Shown here piece after piece: positions 23,339 through 31,686 of a stretch of DNA of 64,000 bases. The first letter of the stretch is position 1, and each line of letters opens with the position of its first letter. The stretch is from Streptomyces sp. AC550_RSS872 (lineage in GTDB: Bacteria > Actinomycetota > Actinomycetes > Streptomycetales > Streptomycetaceae), in assembly GCF_019049285.1 (NCBI RefSeq), contig NZ_JAGMUL010000060.1, positions 59,297 to 123,296 of the forward strand, in the 5' to 3' direction. The position numbers and the translations under genes were made by a program. Below the pieces are notes generated by a model that ran no database searches, was not told the DNA's origin, and saw only the letters and a program-made list of their open reading frames with translations.

Positions 23339-24979
23339 TCAGCCCAGTAGACCGCCTACCAGGCCCGGTTCCTCATCGGACGAGCCGCCCGTTGAGCCAC
23401 CGCCGCCCGAGGACGGCCCCCCGGAGGTCGGACCGGTGCTGGTGCTGGGAGCCTCGTCGGCCGGCGCCGACTGCTGAGGCGGGGCCTGCCCGGCCGTCCC
23501 CTGCGTCTGGCTCGGCGTACCGGCACCCGCGGTACCCGTGTCACTCGTGGCCCCCGGCGTCGTAGCGGCCCCCGACGGGGTGGCCGCCCCCGACGTGGCG
23601 CCCTGCGTGGGCGAGTTGGAGGCCGACGGCGTCTTCCGGTGCCGCTGGCCGGGCTCCTGCGGGAGAGGCGAGCCGGGCAGCTCGTTGCGGGGAGCCTCAC
23701 CGGGGCCGGGAACCACCACACGGTCCGCGTCGCGGACCGCGCCGCCCAGCAGGGAGCCGACCAGCAGGGTCAGGCCGGTGACGATCGCCGTGACCAGAGC
23801 GCCACGACGCAGGACGTAACTGCGCAGTTCCCAGATGTCGGAGCGAGGGCCGAGCCGGCGCCAGGCCATGCCCGCGAGACGGCCGTCGATGGAGTAGACG
23901 GGCGCACCGGCGATGATCAGCGGGGACCAGGCGGCGAGGAAGATGATGTCGGGGGCGTCGTAGACCGGGACGCTCTTCCAGCTGACGGTGACCAGGAGCG
24001 CGGCGGAGAGCAGGGCGCCGACCACCGCGGCCACTCGCTGCCAGCAGCCCAGGACCGTCAGGACGCCGACGATGACCTGGAAGAAGGCGATGACCAGGCC
24101 GGAGCCGACCGGGTGCTCGAGGGCGAACTGGCGGAGGGGCTCGGCCACTTCCCAGGGGTGCAGCGTGTTCAGCCACTTCACCATCGAGCCGCGCTTGCCG
24201 CCGTCGAAGTAGACGGGGTCGCACAGCTTGCCCATGCCGGCGTAGATGGAGATGAAGCCGAGGAAGACCCGGAGGGGGAGCAGGACGACGCCGAGGTTCA
24301 TGCGGCGGCCGGGGTAGTAGGCGTGCCGCGCCGGGTCGTCGCCGGATCGCCTGAGCCGGGTGTCGGGCGCGTCCGCTCCATGGCTCTCGTCTACGAACTC
24401 CTCGTCGTCGTAGTCGAGTTCCTCGTCGTACGCGCCCTCTACCGTGCGCATGTTCGGGAGCAGCCGTGCCTCGAGCGACTCGTGTGTGCGCTGTGCGCCC
24501 ACGATCGGCGTCTCGACCGTCTGCTCCAGCACGTCGTCGTAGCCGCCGTCGTAGCCGCCACCGACGTCGACTCGCGGGATGACCTGGGTGCCTCCGCCAC
24601 CGGGGAACGGCTCGTCGCCATGGCGGACGCTGCCGTCCCGGACCGCTTGGAGGAGGCGGTGGGCGCCGGTGTCGTCCGGCGCGGACGTGCCGTTCCAGAC
24701 GGCGACCCGGCGGCGGGCGCCGGTGGCCGCTCCCGCTCTGCCGGCCGCGTTGGCGGCGGGGATACGGGCGGTGTCCTCGGTGGCGCTCAAGTGCCGTGTG
24801 ATCCGCGGGGATTTGCTACGCCCGGTCGACGCGCCCAACAACACGCGGAAACTCGCGTGATTGACGATGATCTGCGCCGGATCGCTCGGCACCTTCACCA
24901 TGCTCAGCGCGGGAGCGTCGTCGTATCCCGACGAGCGGTCCCCCGTGGGTGTGCGGGGTGTTCTGGTGTCCACACTCAA
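23339..24979 (-). CDS. DoxX family membrane protein with long disordered ends
   Basis: 546 residues. The central part (about 225-420) has four or five membrane segments and the DoxX pattern (RVFLGFISIYAGMGKLCDP, then FFQVIVGVLTVLGCWQRVAA, and FLAAWSPLIIAGAPVYS). About 220 cytoplasmic residues precede it, with acidic patches (YDEELDYDDEEFVDES). After the last membrane segment there are about 115 residues of Ser/Thr/Pro/Gly-rich extracellular tail. DoxX-type proteins are quinone- or thiol-linked membrane redox components. The extensions are several times longer than in ordinary DoxX. No partner gene is adjacent. Confidence 0.82.
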   Translation of the reverse strand: MSVDTRTPRTPTGDRSSGYDDAPALSMVKVPSDPAQIIVNHASFRVLLGASTGRSKSPRITRHLSATEDTARIPAANAAGRAGAATGARRRVAVWNGTSAPDDTGAHRLLQAVRDGSVRHGDEPFPGGGGTQVIPRVDVGGGYDGGYDDVLEQTVETPIVGAQRTHESLEARLLPNMRTVEGAYDEELDYDDEEFVDESHGADAPDTRLRRSGDDPARHAYYPGRRMNLGVVLLPLRVFLGFISIYAGMGKLCDPVYFDGGKRGSMVKWLNTLHPWEVAEPLRQFALEHPVGSGLVIAFFQVIVGVLTVLGCWQRVAAVVGALLSAALLVTVSWKSVPVYDAPDIIFLAAWSPLIIAGAPVYSIDGRLAGMAWRRLGPRSDIWELRSYVLRRGALVTAIVTGLTLLVGSLLGGAVRDADRVVVPGPGEAPRNELPGSPLPQEPGQRHRKTPSASNSPTQGATSGAATPSGAATTPGATSDTGTAGAGTPSQTQGTAGQAPPQQSAPADEAPSTSTGPTSGGPSSGGGGSTGGSSDEEPGLVGGLLG

Positions 24980-25107
24980 CTAACCGAGTGACGTGTGGTT
25001 TGGACACTGCCTTGACCGGTCCGATCTGTCCGGACCCCGTCAAGGATGCGCAGGTCGCACCACTGTCACCAGAATTAACCCGCACGGGTGACGCCGCGGA
25101 TGTCTGT

Positions 25108-26049
25108 TCAGACGCGTCGGCGAGCGGCCTCGTAGAGGACGATCCCGGCCGCCACACCGGCGTTGAGCGACTCCGCGCCGCCCGGCATCGGGATGCGTAC
25201 GCGGAAGTCGCACGTCTCGCCGACCAGGCGGGACAGGCCCTTGCCCTCGCTGCCGACCACGATGACCACCGGGCCCTGAAGGGCCTGAAGGTCGCCGAGT
25301 TCGGCCTCGCCGTCGGCGGCCAGGCCGACGACCACGAGGCCCGCCTTCTTGTACGACTCCAGCGCCCGGGTCAGGTTCGTGGCGCGGGCCACCGGAGTGC
25401 GGGCCGCCGTACCGGCGGAGGTCTTCCAGGCACCGGCCGTCATGCCAGCCGCGCGCCGCTCCGGTACGACGACGCCGTGGCCGCCGAAGGCGGAGACCGA
25501 GCGGACGACGGCACCGAGGTTGCGCGGGTCGGTCACGCCGTCCAGGGCGACGATCAGCGGGTCGACACCCTCGTCGTACGCGGCGGCGGCCAGGTCCTCG
25601 GGGTGGGCGTACTCGTACGGCGGGACCTGGAGAACCAGGCCCTGGTGGTTCAGGCCGTTGGTCATGCGGTCCAGCTCGGGGCGCGGGGCCTCCATGAGGT
25701 TGATGCCGCCGCGGTCGGCGGCGAGCTGGAGGGCCTCGCGGACGCGCTCGTCGTTGTCGATGAACTGCTGGACGTAGAGGGTCGACGCGGGGACGCCCTC
25801 GCGGAGGGCCTCGACCACCGGGTTACGGCCGACGACCATCTCGGACGTGCCCTTGCCGCCGCGGCCGCGCGGCGCGGGACGGCGCGCGGCCTGCTTCGCC
25901 TTGGCGGTCGCGATGCGGTTCTTCTTGTGCTTCTTGCGCATCTCGGCGGGCGGGGTAGGGCCCTTGCCTTCGAGACCCTTGCGTCGCTGGCCGCCACTGC
26001 CGACCTGCGCGCCCTTCTTGCCGGACATGCGGCGGTTGTTCGCGGCCAT
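25108..26049 (-). CDS. rlmB: 23S rRNA (guanosine-2'-O)-methyltransferase RlmB (TrmH/SpoU family)
   Basis: 313 residues. SpoU motifs in order: LDGVTDPRNLGAVVRSVSAF (motif 1, with the catalytic Arg), VVIVVGSEGKGLSRLV (motif 2) and IPMPGGAESLNAGVAAGIVL (motif 3), which form the knotted SAM site. The N-terminal 65 residues are a Lys/Arg-rich extension (AEMRKKHKKNRIATAKAKQA) seen in actinobacterial members. It methylates a ribose in 23S rRNA. It follows cysS on the same strand (98 bp), the usual actinobacterial order. Confidence 0.93.
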   Translation of the reverse strand: MAANNRRMSGKKGAQVGSGGQRRKGLEGKGPTPPAEMRKKHKKNRIATAKAKQAARRPAPRGRGGKGTSEMVVGRNPVVEALREGVPASTLYVQQFIDNDERVREALQLAADRGGINLMEAPRPELDRMTNGLNHQGLVLQVPPYEYAHPEDLAAAAYDEGVDPLIVALDGVTDPRNLGAVVRSVSAFGGHGVVVPERRAAGMTAGAWKTSAGTAARTPVARATNLTRALESYKKAGLVVVGLAADGEAELGDLQALQGPVVIVVGSEGKGLSRLVGETCDFRVRIPMPGGAESLNAGVAAGIVLYEAARRRV

Positions 26050-26147
26050 GACCTACCTGTCTGTCGTGAGCGTTCGAATGTACGTCTATGCAGTGTGCCG
26101 CCCGGAGGGCCGGGCGGCACAATCGATCTTCCGCGGGACCGGTTCGG

Positions 26148-27545
26148 TCAGCGCGGGCCGAGGGTCCAGCGCGGGCCCTGCGGGCTGTCCTCGATGACGA
26201 GGCCGGACTGGCCCAGCTGGTCGCGGATGGCGTCCGCGGTGGCCCAGTCCTTGCGGGAGCGGGCCGCCTCGCGCTGGTCCAGGACCATCCGGACCAGGCT
26301 GTCGACCACGCCGTGCAGATCTTCGCCGCGGTCGGTCTCGCCGGCCCAGTGCGCGTCGAGCGGGTCCAGGCCGAGGACGCCGAGCATGGCGCGCACCTCG
26401 GCGAGGCGGGCCACGGCGGCTTCCTTGTCGTCGGCGGCCAGGGCGGAGTTGCCCTGCCGGACCGTGGTGTGGACGACCGCGAGCGCCTGCGGGACGCCCA
26501 GGTCGTCGTCCATCGCCTCGGCAAAGGCCAGCGGCACCTCGGCGGACGGCTCGACGACACCCGCCTTCTCCACCACGCGCTGCACGAAGCCCTCGATCCG
26601 CGCGAACGCCGACTCGGCCTCGCGCAGGGCGTCTTCGCTGTACTCGATGGTGGAGCGGTAGTGCGGGGTGCCCAGGTAGTAGCGCAGGACGATCGGGCGC
26701 CACTGCTTGACCATCTCGGACACGAGCACGCTGTTGCCGAGCGACTTCGACATCTTCTCGCCGCTCATGGTGACCCACGCGTTGTGCACCCAGTAGCGGG
26801 CGAACTCGTCGCCGTACGCCTTGGCCTGGGCGATCTCGTTCTCGTGGTGCGGGAAGATCAGGTCGAGGCCGCCGCCGTGGATGTCGAACGCGGAGCCCAG
26901 GTACTTGTGCGCCATCGCCGAGCACTCCAGGTGCCAGCCCGGGCGCCCGCGTCCCCACGGCGTCTCCCAGTCGGGCTCGCCCGGCTTCGCGGCCTTCCAC
27001 ATCGCGAAGTCGCGCGGGTCCCGCTTGCCGGAGATGCCGTCCTCGGCCGGCTGCCGCATCTCGTCGAGGTCCTGCCGGGACAGCTCCAGGTAGGAGGGCC
27101 AGGAACGGACGTCGAAGTAGACGCTGCCGTCCGCCTCGTAGGCGTGTCCGCGCTCGATGAGGCCGCGCATCATCTCGACCATCTCGGTGACATGACCGGT
27201 GGCGCGGGGCTCGTAGGTCGGCGGGAGGCAGCCGAGGGCGGTGTAGCCGTCGGTGAAGGCACGCTCGTTCTCGTAGCCGATCGACCACCAGGGGCGGTTC
27301 TGGTCGACGGACTTGGCGATGATCTTGTCGTCGATGTCCGTGACGTTCCTGATGAACGTCACGTCATAGCCGCGGTACGCGAACCAGCGGCGCATGATGT
27401 CGAAGTTCAGTCCCGAGCGGATGTGCCCGATGTGCGGCGCGGCCTGCACGGTGGCGCCACAGAGGTAGATCGAGACACAGCCCGGTGAGAGCGGGGTGAA
27501 GTCACGGATCTGCCGGGCGCTGGTGTCGTACAGGCGAATCGTCAC
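26148..27545 (-). CDS. cysS: Cysteinyl-tRNA synthetase
   Basis: 465 residues. The class I signatures are PHIGHIRSG (HIGH) near residue 37 and GEKMSKSLGNS (KMSKS) near residue 268; the zinc ligands include Cys29 in YLCGATVQ and the Cys/His pair in WHLECSAMAHKYLG. Length and motif spacing match CysS rather than the mycothiol ligase MshC, which is shorter and recognises a different acceptor. It lies downstream of ispF by 52 bp and is likely co-transcribed in an ispD-ispF-cysS-rlmB unit. Confidence 0.96.
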   Translation of the reverse strand: MTIRLYDTSARQIRDFTPLSPGCVSIYLCGATVQAAPHIGHIRSGLNFDIMRRWFAYRGYDVTFIRNVTDIDDKIIAKSVDQNRPWWSIGYENERAFTDGYTALGCLPPTYEPRATGHVTEMVEMMRGLIERGHAYEADGSVYFDVRSWPSYLELSRQDLDEMRQPAEDGISGKRDPRDFAMWKAAKPGEPDWETPWGRGRPGWHLECSAMAHKYLGSAFDIHGGGLDLIFPHHENEIAQAKAYGDEFARYWVHNAWVTMSGEKMSKSLGNSVLVSEMVKQWRPIVLRYYLGTPHYRSTIEYSEDALREAESAFARIEGFVQRVVEKAGVVEPSAEVPLAFAEAMDDDLGVPQALAVVHTTVRQGNSALAADDKEAAVARLAEVRAMLGVLGLDPLDAHWAGETDRGEDLHGVVDSLVRMVLDQREAARSRKDWATADAIRDQLGQSGLVIEDSPQGPRWTLGPR

Positions 27546-27597
27546 GGGTCCAGGGTAGTCGGCGATGCCCAGTGCCTCGGACGGTTGTGGATAACAG

Positions 27598-28098
27598 TCA
27601 GATCGTGGTCCGCACCACGAGCGCCGTGGCCACGGCCATCAGCCCTTCACCTCTACCGGGGAACCCCAGTCCGTCGGTCGTCGCTCCCGACACCGACACC
27701 GGCGCGCCCGCGGCCTCCGAAAGGATCTTCTGCGCCTCGTCGCGCCGCTTGCCGATCTTCGGGCGGGGGCCGACCACCTGCACCGCGATGTTGCCGATCC
27801 GAAAGCCCGCCTCGCGGACGATCCGGGCCGCCTCCGTGAGGAGTACGACGCCGGACGCACCCGACCACTCGGGGCGCCCCGTGCCGAAGTGCCGGCCCAG
27901 GTCGCCGAGGCCGGCCGCCGAGAAGAGTGCGTTGCACGCGGCGTGGGCGACGACGTCCGCGTCGGAGTGGCCGGCGAGGCCGGGGCCCTCGCCCTCCCAC
28001 TTCAGGCCCGCGCACCACAGTTCGCGGCCCTCTTCGAAGGCGTGGATGTCGGTGCCGATGCCCACCTGGGGCAGCGGCATCAGCGGTTCAGAAGCCAT
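27598..28098 (-). CDS. ispF: 2-C-methyl-D-erythritol 2,4-cyclodiphosphate synthase
   Basis: 166 residues, standard length. GIGTDIHAFEEG gives the metal-binding Asp/His pair, GHSDADVVAHAACNALFSAA the active-site loop, and NIAVQVVGPRPKIGKRR the CDP-binding segment. It catalyses the ring closure of the MEP isoprenoid pathway. Its start overlaps the ispD stop by 11 bp, so the consecutive enzymes are translated in tandem. Confidence 0.96.
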   Translation of the reverse strand: MASEPLMPLPQVGIGTDIHAFEEGRELWCAGLKWEGEGPGLAGHSDADVVAHAACNALFSAAGLGDLGRHFGTGRPEWSGASGVVLLTEAARIVREAGFRIGNIAVQVVGPRPKIGKRRDEAQKILSEAAGAPVSVSGATTDGLGFPGRGEGLMAVATALVVRTTI

Positions 28099-28864
28099 CG
28101 TTCAGCCTCCGGCGCGCCAGGACCGCCTCCGCCAGGACCAGGTCCAGCGGGCGGGTGACCTTGAAGGCCTCCTCGTGGCCGGGCACGACCACGACCGTCA
28201 GGCCGAGCTGCTCGACCATGCTCGCGTCGTCGGTGACGTCGCCGGTCACCGTCTCGTGGGCGCGGATCAGCGTGGCGCGGTCGAAACCCTGCGGGGTCTG
28301 TACGGCGCGGAGGCGGGCGCGCCGTGGCGTGGCGACCACCGGTTCGGGCTCGCCCGTGACGGTGGCCGGCTCGACCTCCTTGACCGTGTCGGCGAGCGGC
28401 AGTGCGGGCACCACGGCCGGCGCCCCGTCCCGTACGGCCTCGATCACCGCGTCCACCGTGTCCACCGGGACCAGGGGGCGCGCCGCGTCGTGCACCAGCA
28501 CGATGTCGTGGTCCGGCGGCAGCGCGTCCAGGCCCAGCTTCACGGACTCCTGGCGGGTCTCACCGCCGGGGACCACCAGGAAGTCGGTGCGCTCGGGCAG
28601 CGCGTGCGCGTCGAGCAGGCTCTTGACCTCGGCAGCGCCGTCGGGCGGGGCGACGACGACCACGAGGGAGACGGCACGGGAGGCGGCCATCGCGCGGACG
28701 GCGTGGATGAGCATGGGCGTGCCGTTCAGCGCGCGAAGCGCCTTGGGGGCGCCGGGACCGAGGCGTACACCCCGTCCGGCGGCCGGGATCACAACGGCGG
28801 TACGGGCCCCGGTACGGCCTTCGGAGGGGACACCCGTGGGCGAAGGACGCGAAACGTCAGACAT
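28088..28864 (-). CDS. ispD: 2-C-methyl-D-erythritol 4-phosphate cytidylyltransferase
   Basis: 258 residues. VVIPAAGRGVRLGPGAPKAL is the nucleotidyltransferase P-loop (A-A-G-x-G-x-R, with the K of PKAL), VLVHDAARPLVP the conserved metal/substrate motif, and VQTPQGF a further family signature. It converts MEP to CDP-ME, the substrate chain leading to IspF encoded just downstream. The N-terminal 20 residues (Ser/Pro/Thr-rich) are an extension. Confidence 0.95.
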   Translation of the reverse strand: MSDVSRPSPTGVPSEGRTGARTAVVIPAAGRGVRLGPGAPKALRALNGTPMLIHAVRAMAASRAVSLVVVVAPPDGAAEVKSLLDAHALPERTDFLVVPGGETRQESVKLGLDALPPDHDIVLVHDAARPLVPVDTVDAVIEAVRDGAPAVVPALPLADTVKEVEPATVTGEPEPVVATPRRARLRAVQTPQGFDRATLIRAHETVTGDVTDDASMVEQLGLTVVVVPGHEEAFKVTRPLDLVLAEAVLARRRLNDGF

Positions 28865-29132
28865 CGGTTCCTGTCAGGTTTGTGTGCTCTGCCTACGTGG
28901 GTATGGCCTCAGCGTGCCGGGTGGGACGGCTTGACCGAACCCTTCCGTGACAACGGTCGAGCCAGCTGCCCGGACCCGGCACATCAAGTATCGGGGGCGC
29001 CCCCGAGATGGACGCACCCGCGTCGTCAAGCGAACATGCCGCAGCGCCCGGCGACAGCAATAACGTCATCGGGCACCGCGGCACTTTTTAAAGCAACACA
29101 GCAGTGTGCTGAACTGAGGCGGACGGACCGCG
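28865..29132 (-). terminator. carD-ispD intergenic region with terminator
   Basis: 268 bp without a gene. Just after the carD stop, minus strand, AGCACACTGCTGTGTTGCT (29110-29092) forms a hairpin followed by TTTAAAAA, a plausible intrinsic terminator. A second perfect palindrome TCGGGGGCGCCCCCGA lies at 28991-29006, closer to ispD, where the ispD promoter should also be. So carD is probably not obligatorily co-transcribed with ispD. Confidence 0.55.
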
Positions 29133-29615
29133 TCAGGACGCGAGGACCTCGTCGAGCAGGGCCTCGGCCTTGTCCTCGTTCGTGTTCTCCGCGAGGGCGA
29201 GCTCGCTCACCAGAATCTGGCGGGCCTTGGCGAGCATGCGCTTCTCACCGGCGGAGAGTCCGCGCTCGCGCTCACGGCGCCACAGGTCACGCACGACTTC
29301 CGCGACCTTGATGACATCGCCGGAGGCGAGCTTCTCCAGATTTGCCTTGTAACGACGCGACCAGTTCGTGGGCTCCTCGGCGTACGGCGCGCGCAGCACC
29401 TCGAAGACCCGGTCCAGCCCGTCCTGACCGACCACATCACGCACGCCGACGAACTCCGCATTGTCCGCTGGCACACGTACCGTCAGGTCACCCTGGGCGA
29501 CCTTCAGCACCAAGTAGGTCTTGTCCACGCCTTTGATCTGGCGAGTTTCGATGGCCTCGATCAGCGCGGCCCCGTGATGGGGATAGACCACGGTGTCGCC
29601 AACCTTGAACGTCAT
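29133..29615 (-). CDS. carD: CarD family RNA polymerase-binding transcription regulator
   Basis: 160 residues. The N-terminal Tudor-like RNAP-interaction domain is MTFKVGDTVVYPHHGAALIE; the C-terminal helical DNA-binding part has NWSRRYKANLEKLASGD and ERERGLSAGEKRMLAKARQI, with the conserved Trp that wedges the -10 upstream edge. CarD binds the beta subunit and stabilises open complexes at many promoters, including rRNA promoters. Expected and conserved next to ispD-ispF in actinobacteria. Confidence 0.95.
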   Translation of the reverse strand: MTFKVGDTVVYPHHGAALIEAIETRQIKGVDKTYLVLKVAQGDLTVRVPADNAEFVGVRDVVGQDGLDRVFEVLRAPYAEEPTNWSRRYKANLEKLASGDVIKVAEVVRDLWRRERERGLSAGEKRMLAKARQILVSELALAENTNEDKAEALLDEVLAS

Positions 29616-30229
29616 GTGACAGGTACCCCTTCCGTGGCTATCCAGGGTAACACGGAAACTGCGGGTTCTGAATGGCGTTTTCGCAGGTCAGGGCATATCT
29701 CGGGGCTTGACAAGTCCAACACGAACGTGCTGCGCGGGCCGAGCGGAAGAAGGTATTCGCAGGTCGGAGCAGCTCTACGGGCGAGGAGAAACGCGCACGC
29801 TACACGCATCCGGAGGCACCTCCGACTGACCGAACGTACACATATGTCCGGTTCCGAGTGTGCGACTTTCGCTACTCCGTTCGGCGTCACAGAGCCGGGT
29901 CCCGGACGAATCCGGAATTGATCACAGCCAGGTCGGGGGCACAGTCGTTGATCAATTTCAGGAAGTTCGCGCATTCCTTCACGGAAATTTCGCGGGGGTC
30001 TTGCGAGGGGGCTTATGTGAATGGCGGACGAGCGCCGGGCAATGTGACTCCCGGGCCACCTGGGGGTGAAGGGACGGGTGGTGGAAGAGGTACTTCGGCG
30101 GCACTTGGGCGCTGAGGGGAGGGTCGGGTGCGGTCGCGCAGGAACGGCTCGGTAACCTGAGGCCGCTGACAGACACTTAGGGCGGCTTCAAGCAGCCCGC
30201 CTCGTTCGAGTCAAGGAGTTGCCGCCGCC
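29616..30229. other. 614-bp gene-free divergent region (carD / lipoprotein)
   Basis: No reading frame here has convincing codon bias. It must hold the carD promoter (minus) and the lipoprotein promoter (plus). The only clear structure is an inverted repeat AATTGATCA (29916-29924) and TGATCAATT (29949-29957), two TTGATCA-centred sites 24 bp apart in an AT-richer patch; such spacing could seat a dimeric regulator on two helical turns or form a hairpin. GGTAACCT near 30152 and the run toward GTG 30230 look like ordinary leader. Confidence 0.4.
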
Positions 30230-30901
30230 GTGAGCAGCAGCCTTCGACGCGGCGCCCTCGCCGCGGCCGCCATCGCGTTCTCGATCACGTCGCTCGGTGC
30301 GTGCGCCGCCGGCAACAACAGCCAGACGCTGGAGATCAAGCCGGACAACGCGGCGACCACCGTGGGCGACATCAAGATCCAGAACGCCATCGTCATCACC
30401 CAGCCCGACCTGGAGTCGACCGGCCCCGCCGCGGTCTCCGCGACCCTGTTCAACTCCGGCCGCACCGCGCAGACACTGGACTCGATCAAGGTGGACGGCA
30501 CCGCCAAGAGCGCCCAGCTCAAGCCCGCCAAGGGCGGCAGCCTCACCATCCCGGCCGGCGGTTCGCTGATCATCGGCGGCAAGGACAACGCCTCCGCCAC
30601 CCTGCCCAGCAGCCGTGAGGCCGTCCAGGACGGCAACGCCCAGAAGATCACCTTCACCTTCAGCAAGACCGGTGACGTGAGCCTGCGCGCCTTCGTCGTC
30701 CCGGCCGAGCACTACTTCGAGAGCTGGGGCCCGAGCAAGGTCCCGGCGGCGCCGGGTACGTCGGCCTCCCCGAGCGGTTCGCCGACCGGCGCTGCCTCCG
30801 CGGGCGAGACGCCGGGCGCCGGCACCGAGGCCGGTACCGGCGCGGGCACGGGCGCCGCGACCCCGTCCGACAGCGCCTCGCAGTCGGCTGCCGGTCACTG
30901 A
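30230..30901 (+). CDS. Secreted lipoprotein with copper-chaperone-like beta-sandwich, disordered tail
   Basis: 223 residues from GTG. The lipoprotein signal is SSLRRGALAAAAIAFSITSL-GAC (Cys near residue 25). A beta-rich domain (IQNAIVITQPDLESTGPAAV, ATLFNSGRTAQTLDSI, GGSLIIGG) follows to about residue 165, then a 55-residue Gly/Ala/Thr/Ser-rich tail. The fold and position suggest the DUF461/PCu(A)C-like group, but the H(M)X10MX21HXM copper motif is not present, so a copper role is not supported. Convergent with phoP. Confidence 0.8.
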   Translation: MSSSLRRGALAAAAIAFSITSLGACAAGNNSQTLEIKPDNAATTVGDIKIQNAIVITQPDLESTGPAAVSATLFNSGRTAQTLDSIKVDGTAKSAQLKPAKGGSLTIPAGGSLIIGGKDNASATLPSSREAVQDGNAQKITFTFSKTGDVSLRAFVVPAEHYFESWGPSKVPAAPGTSASPSGSPTGAASAGETPGAGTEAGTGAGTGAATPSDSASQSAAGH

Positions 30902-30969
30902 GCTGCCGTACGGCAGCTGTCGAGCCGTAGAAAAGGGCGGGGCCCCGGATTTCCGGGGCCCCGCCCTTT
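30901..30969. terminator. Bidirectional terminator with adjoining palindrome
   Basis: A perfect 18-bp palindrome AGCTGCCGTACGGCAGCT begins on the last base of the lipoprotein stop codon (30901-30918). Then a perfect 18-bp-arm hairpin AAAGGGCGGGGCCCCGGA / TCCGGGGCCCCGCCCTTT (30932-30969) with a 2-nt loop. It separates convergent genes and ends in TTT on both strands. Confidence 0.92.
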
Positions 30970-31005
30970 GTCGTACGGCTTACGTCTGCCGTTCACGTCT
31001 GCGGT

Positions 31006-31686
31006 TTAGGGCTCGAACTTGTAGCCCAGACCCCGCACCGTCACCAGATACCTGGGCGCGCCCGGGTCCGGCTCGATCTTGGCGCGCAGGCGCTTGACGT
31101 GGACGTCCAGGGTCTTGGTGTCACCGACGTAGTCGGCGCCCCAGACGCGGTCGATGAGCTGCATGCGGGTCAGGACGCGGCCGGCGTTGCGCAGGAGCAT
31201 CTCCAGGAGGTCGAACTCCTTGAGGGGGAGGTCGACCTTGGAGCCGGAGACCGTGACGACGTGACGGTCGACGTCCATGCGGACCGGGCCCGCCTCCAGG
31301 GCGGCCGGGGTCACCTCCTCGGGCTCGCCGCGGCGGCGCAGGACGGCCCGGATACGGGCGACCAGCTCGCGCGAGGAGAACGGCTTGGTGACGTAGTCAT
31401 CGGCTCCTATTTCCAGGCCGACCACCTTGTCGATCTCGCTGTCCTTGGCGGTGACCATGATCACCGGGACGTTGGAGCGGCCGCGCAGCTGGCGGCAGAC
31501 CTCGGTGCCCGGCAGGCCGGGCAGCATCAGGTCGAGGAGGACGAGGTCGGCGCCGTTGCGCTCGAACTCGTCGAGTCCGTCGGGCCCGGTGGTCGCGACG
31601 GCGACCTCGAAGCCCTCCTTGCGGAGCATGTACGACAGGGCGTCGGAGAAGGACTCCTCGTCCTCGACGACGAGCACACGGGTCAC
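31006..31686 (-). CDS. phoP: Phosphate response regulator PhoP (OmpR family)
   Basis: 226 residues. The receiver domain has VVEDEES (acidic pocket), LVLLDLMLPGLPG (phosphorylated Asp near residue 52), VTAKDSE and DYVTKPFS (Lys). The winged-helix DNA-binding domain ends RYLVTVRGLGYKFEP. It activates phosphate-scavenging genes and represses others by binding 11-bp direct-repeat PHO boxes. Its start overlaps the phoR stop by 4 bp (ATGA). A PHO box is visible upstream of phoR. Confidence 0.96.
   Translation of the reverse strand: MTRVLVVEDEESFSDALSYMLRKEGFEVAVATTGPDGLDEFERNGADLVLLDLMLPGLPGTEVCRQLRGRSNVPVIMVTAKDSEIDKVVGLEIGADDYVTKPFSSRELVARIRAVLRRRGEPEEVTPAALEAGPVRMDVDRHVVTVSGSKVDLPLKEFDLLEMLLRNAGRVLTRMQLIDRVWGADYVGDTKTLDVHVKRLRAKIEPDPGAPRYLVTVRGLGYKFEP

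Noticed and set aside
27572..29311. 579-codon plus-strand frame over ispF-ispD
   Set aside because: Antisense to two well-conserved enzymes.
30188..30898. Minus-strand frame opposite the lipoprotein gene
   Set aside because: The plus-strand frame has a lipobox and beta-domain; the minus frame is Gly/Arg/Ala-rich with no features.
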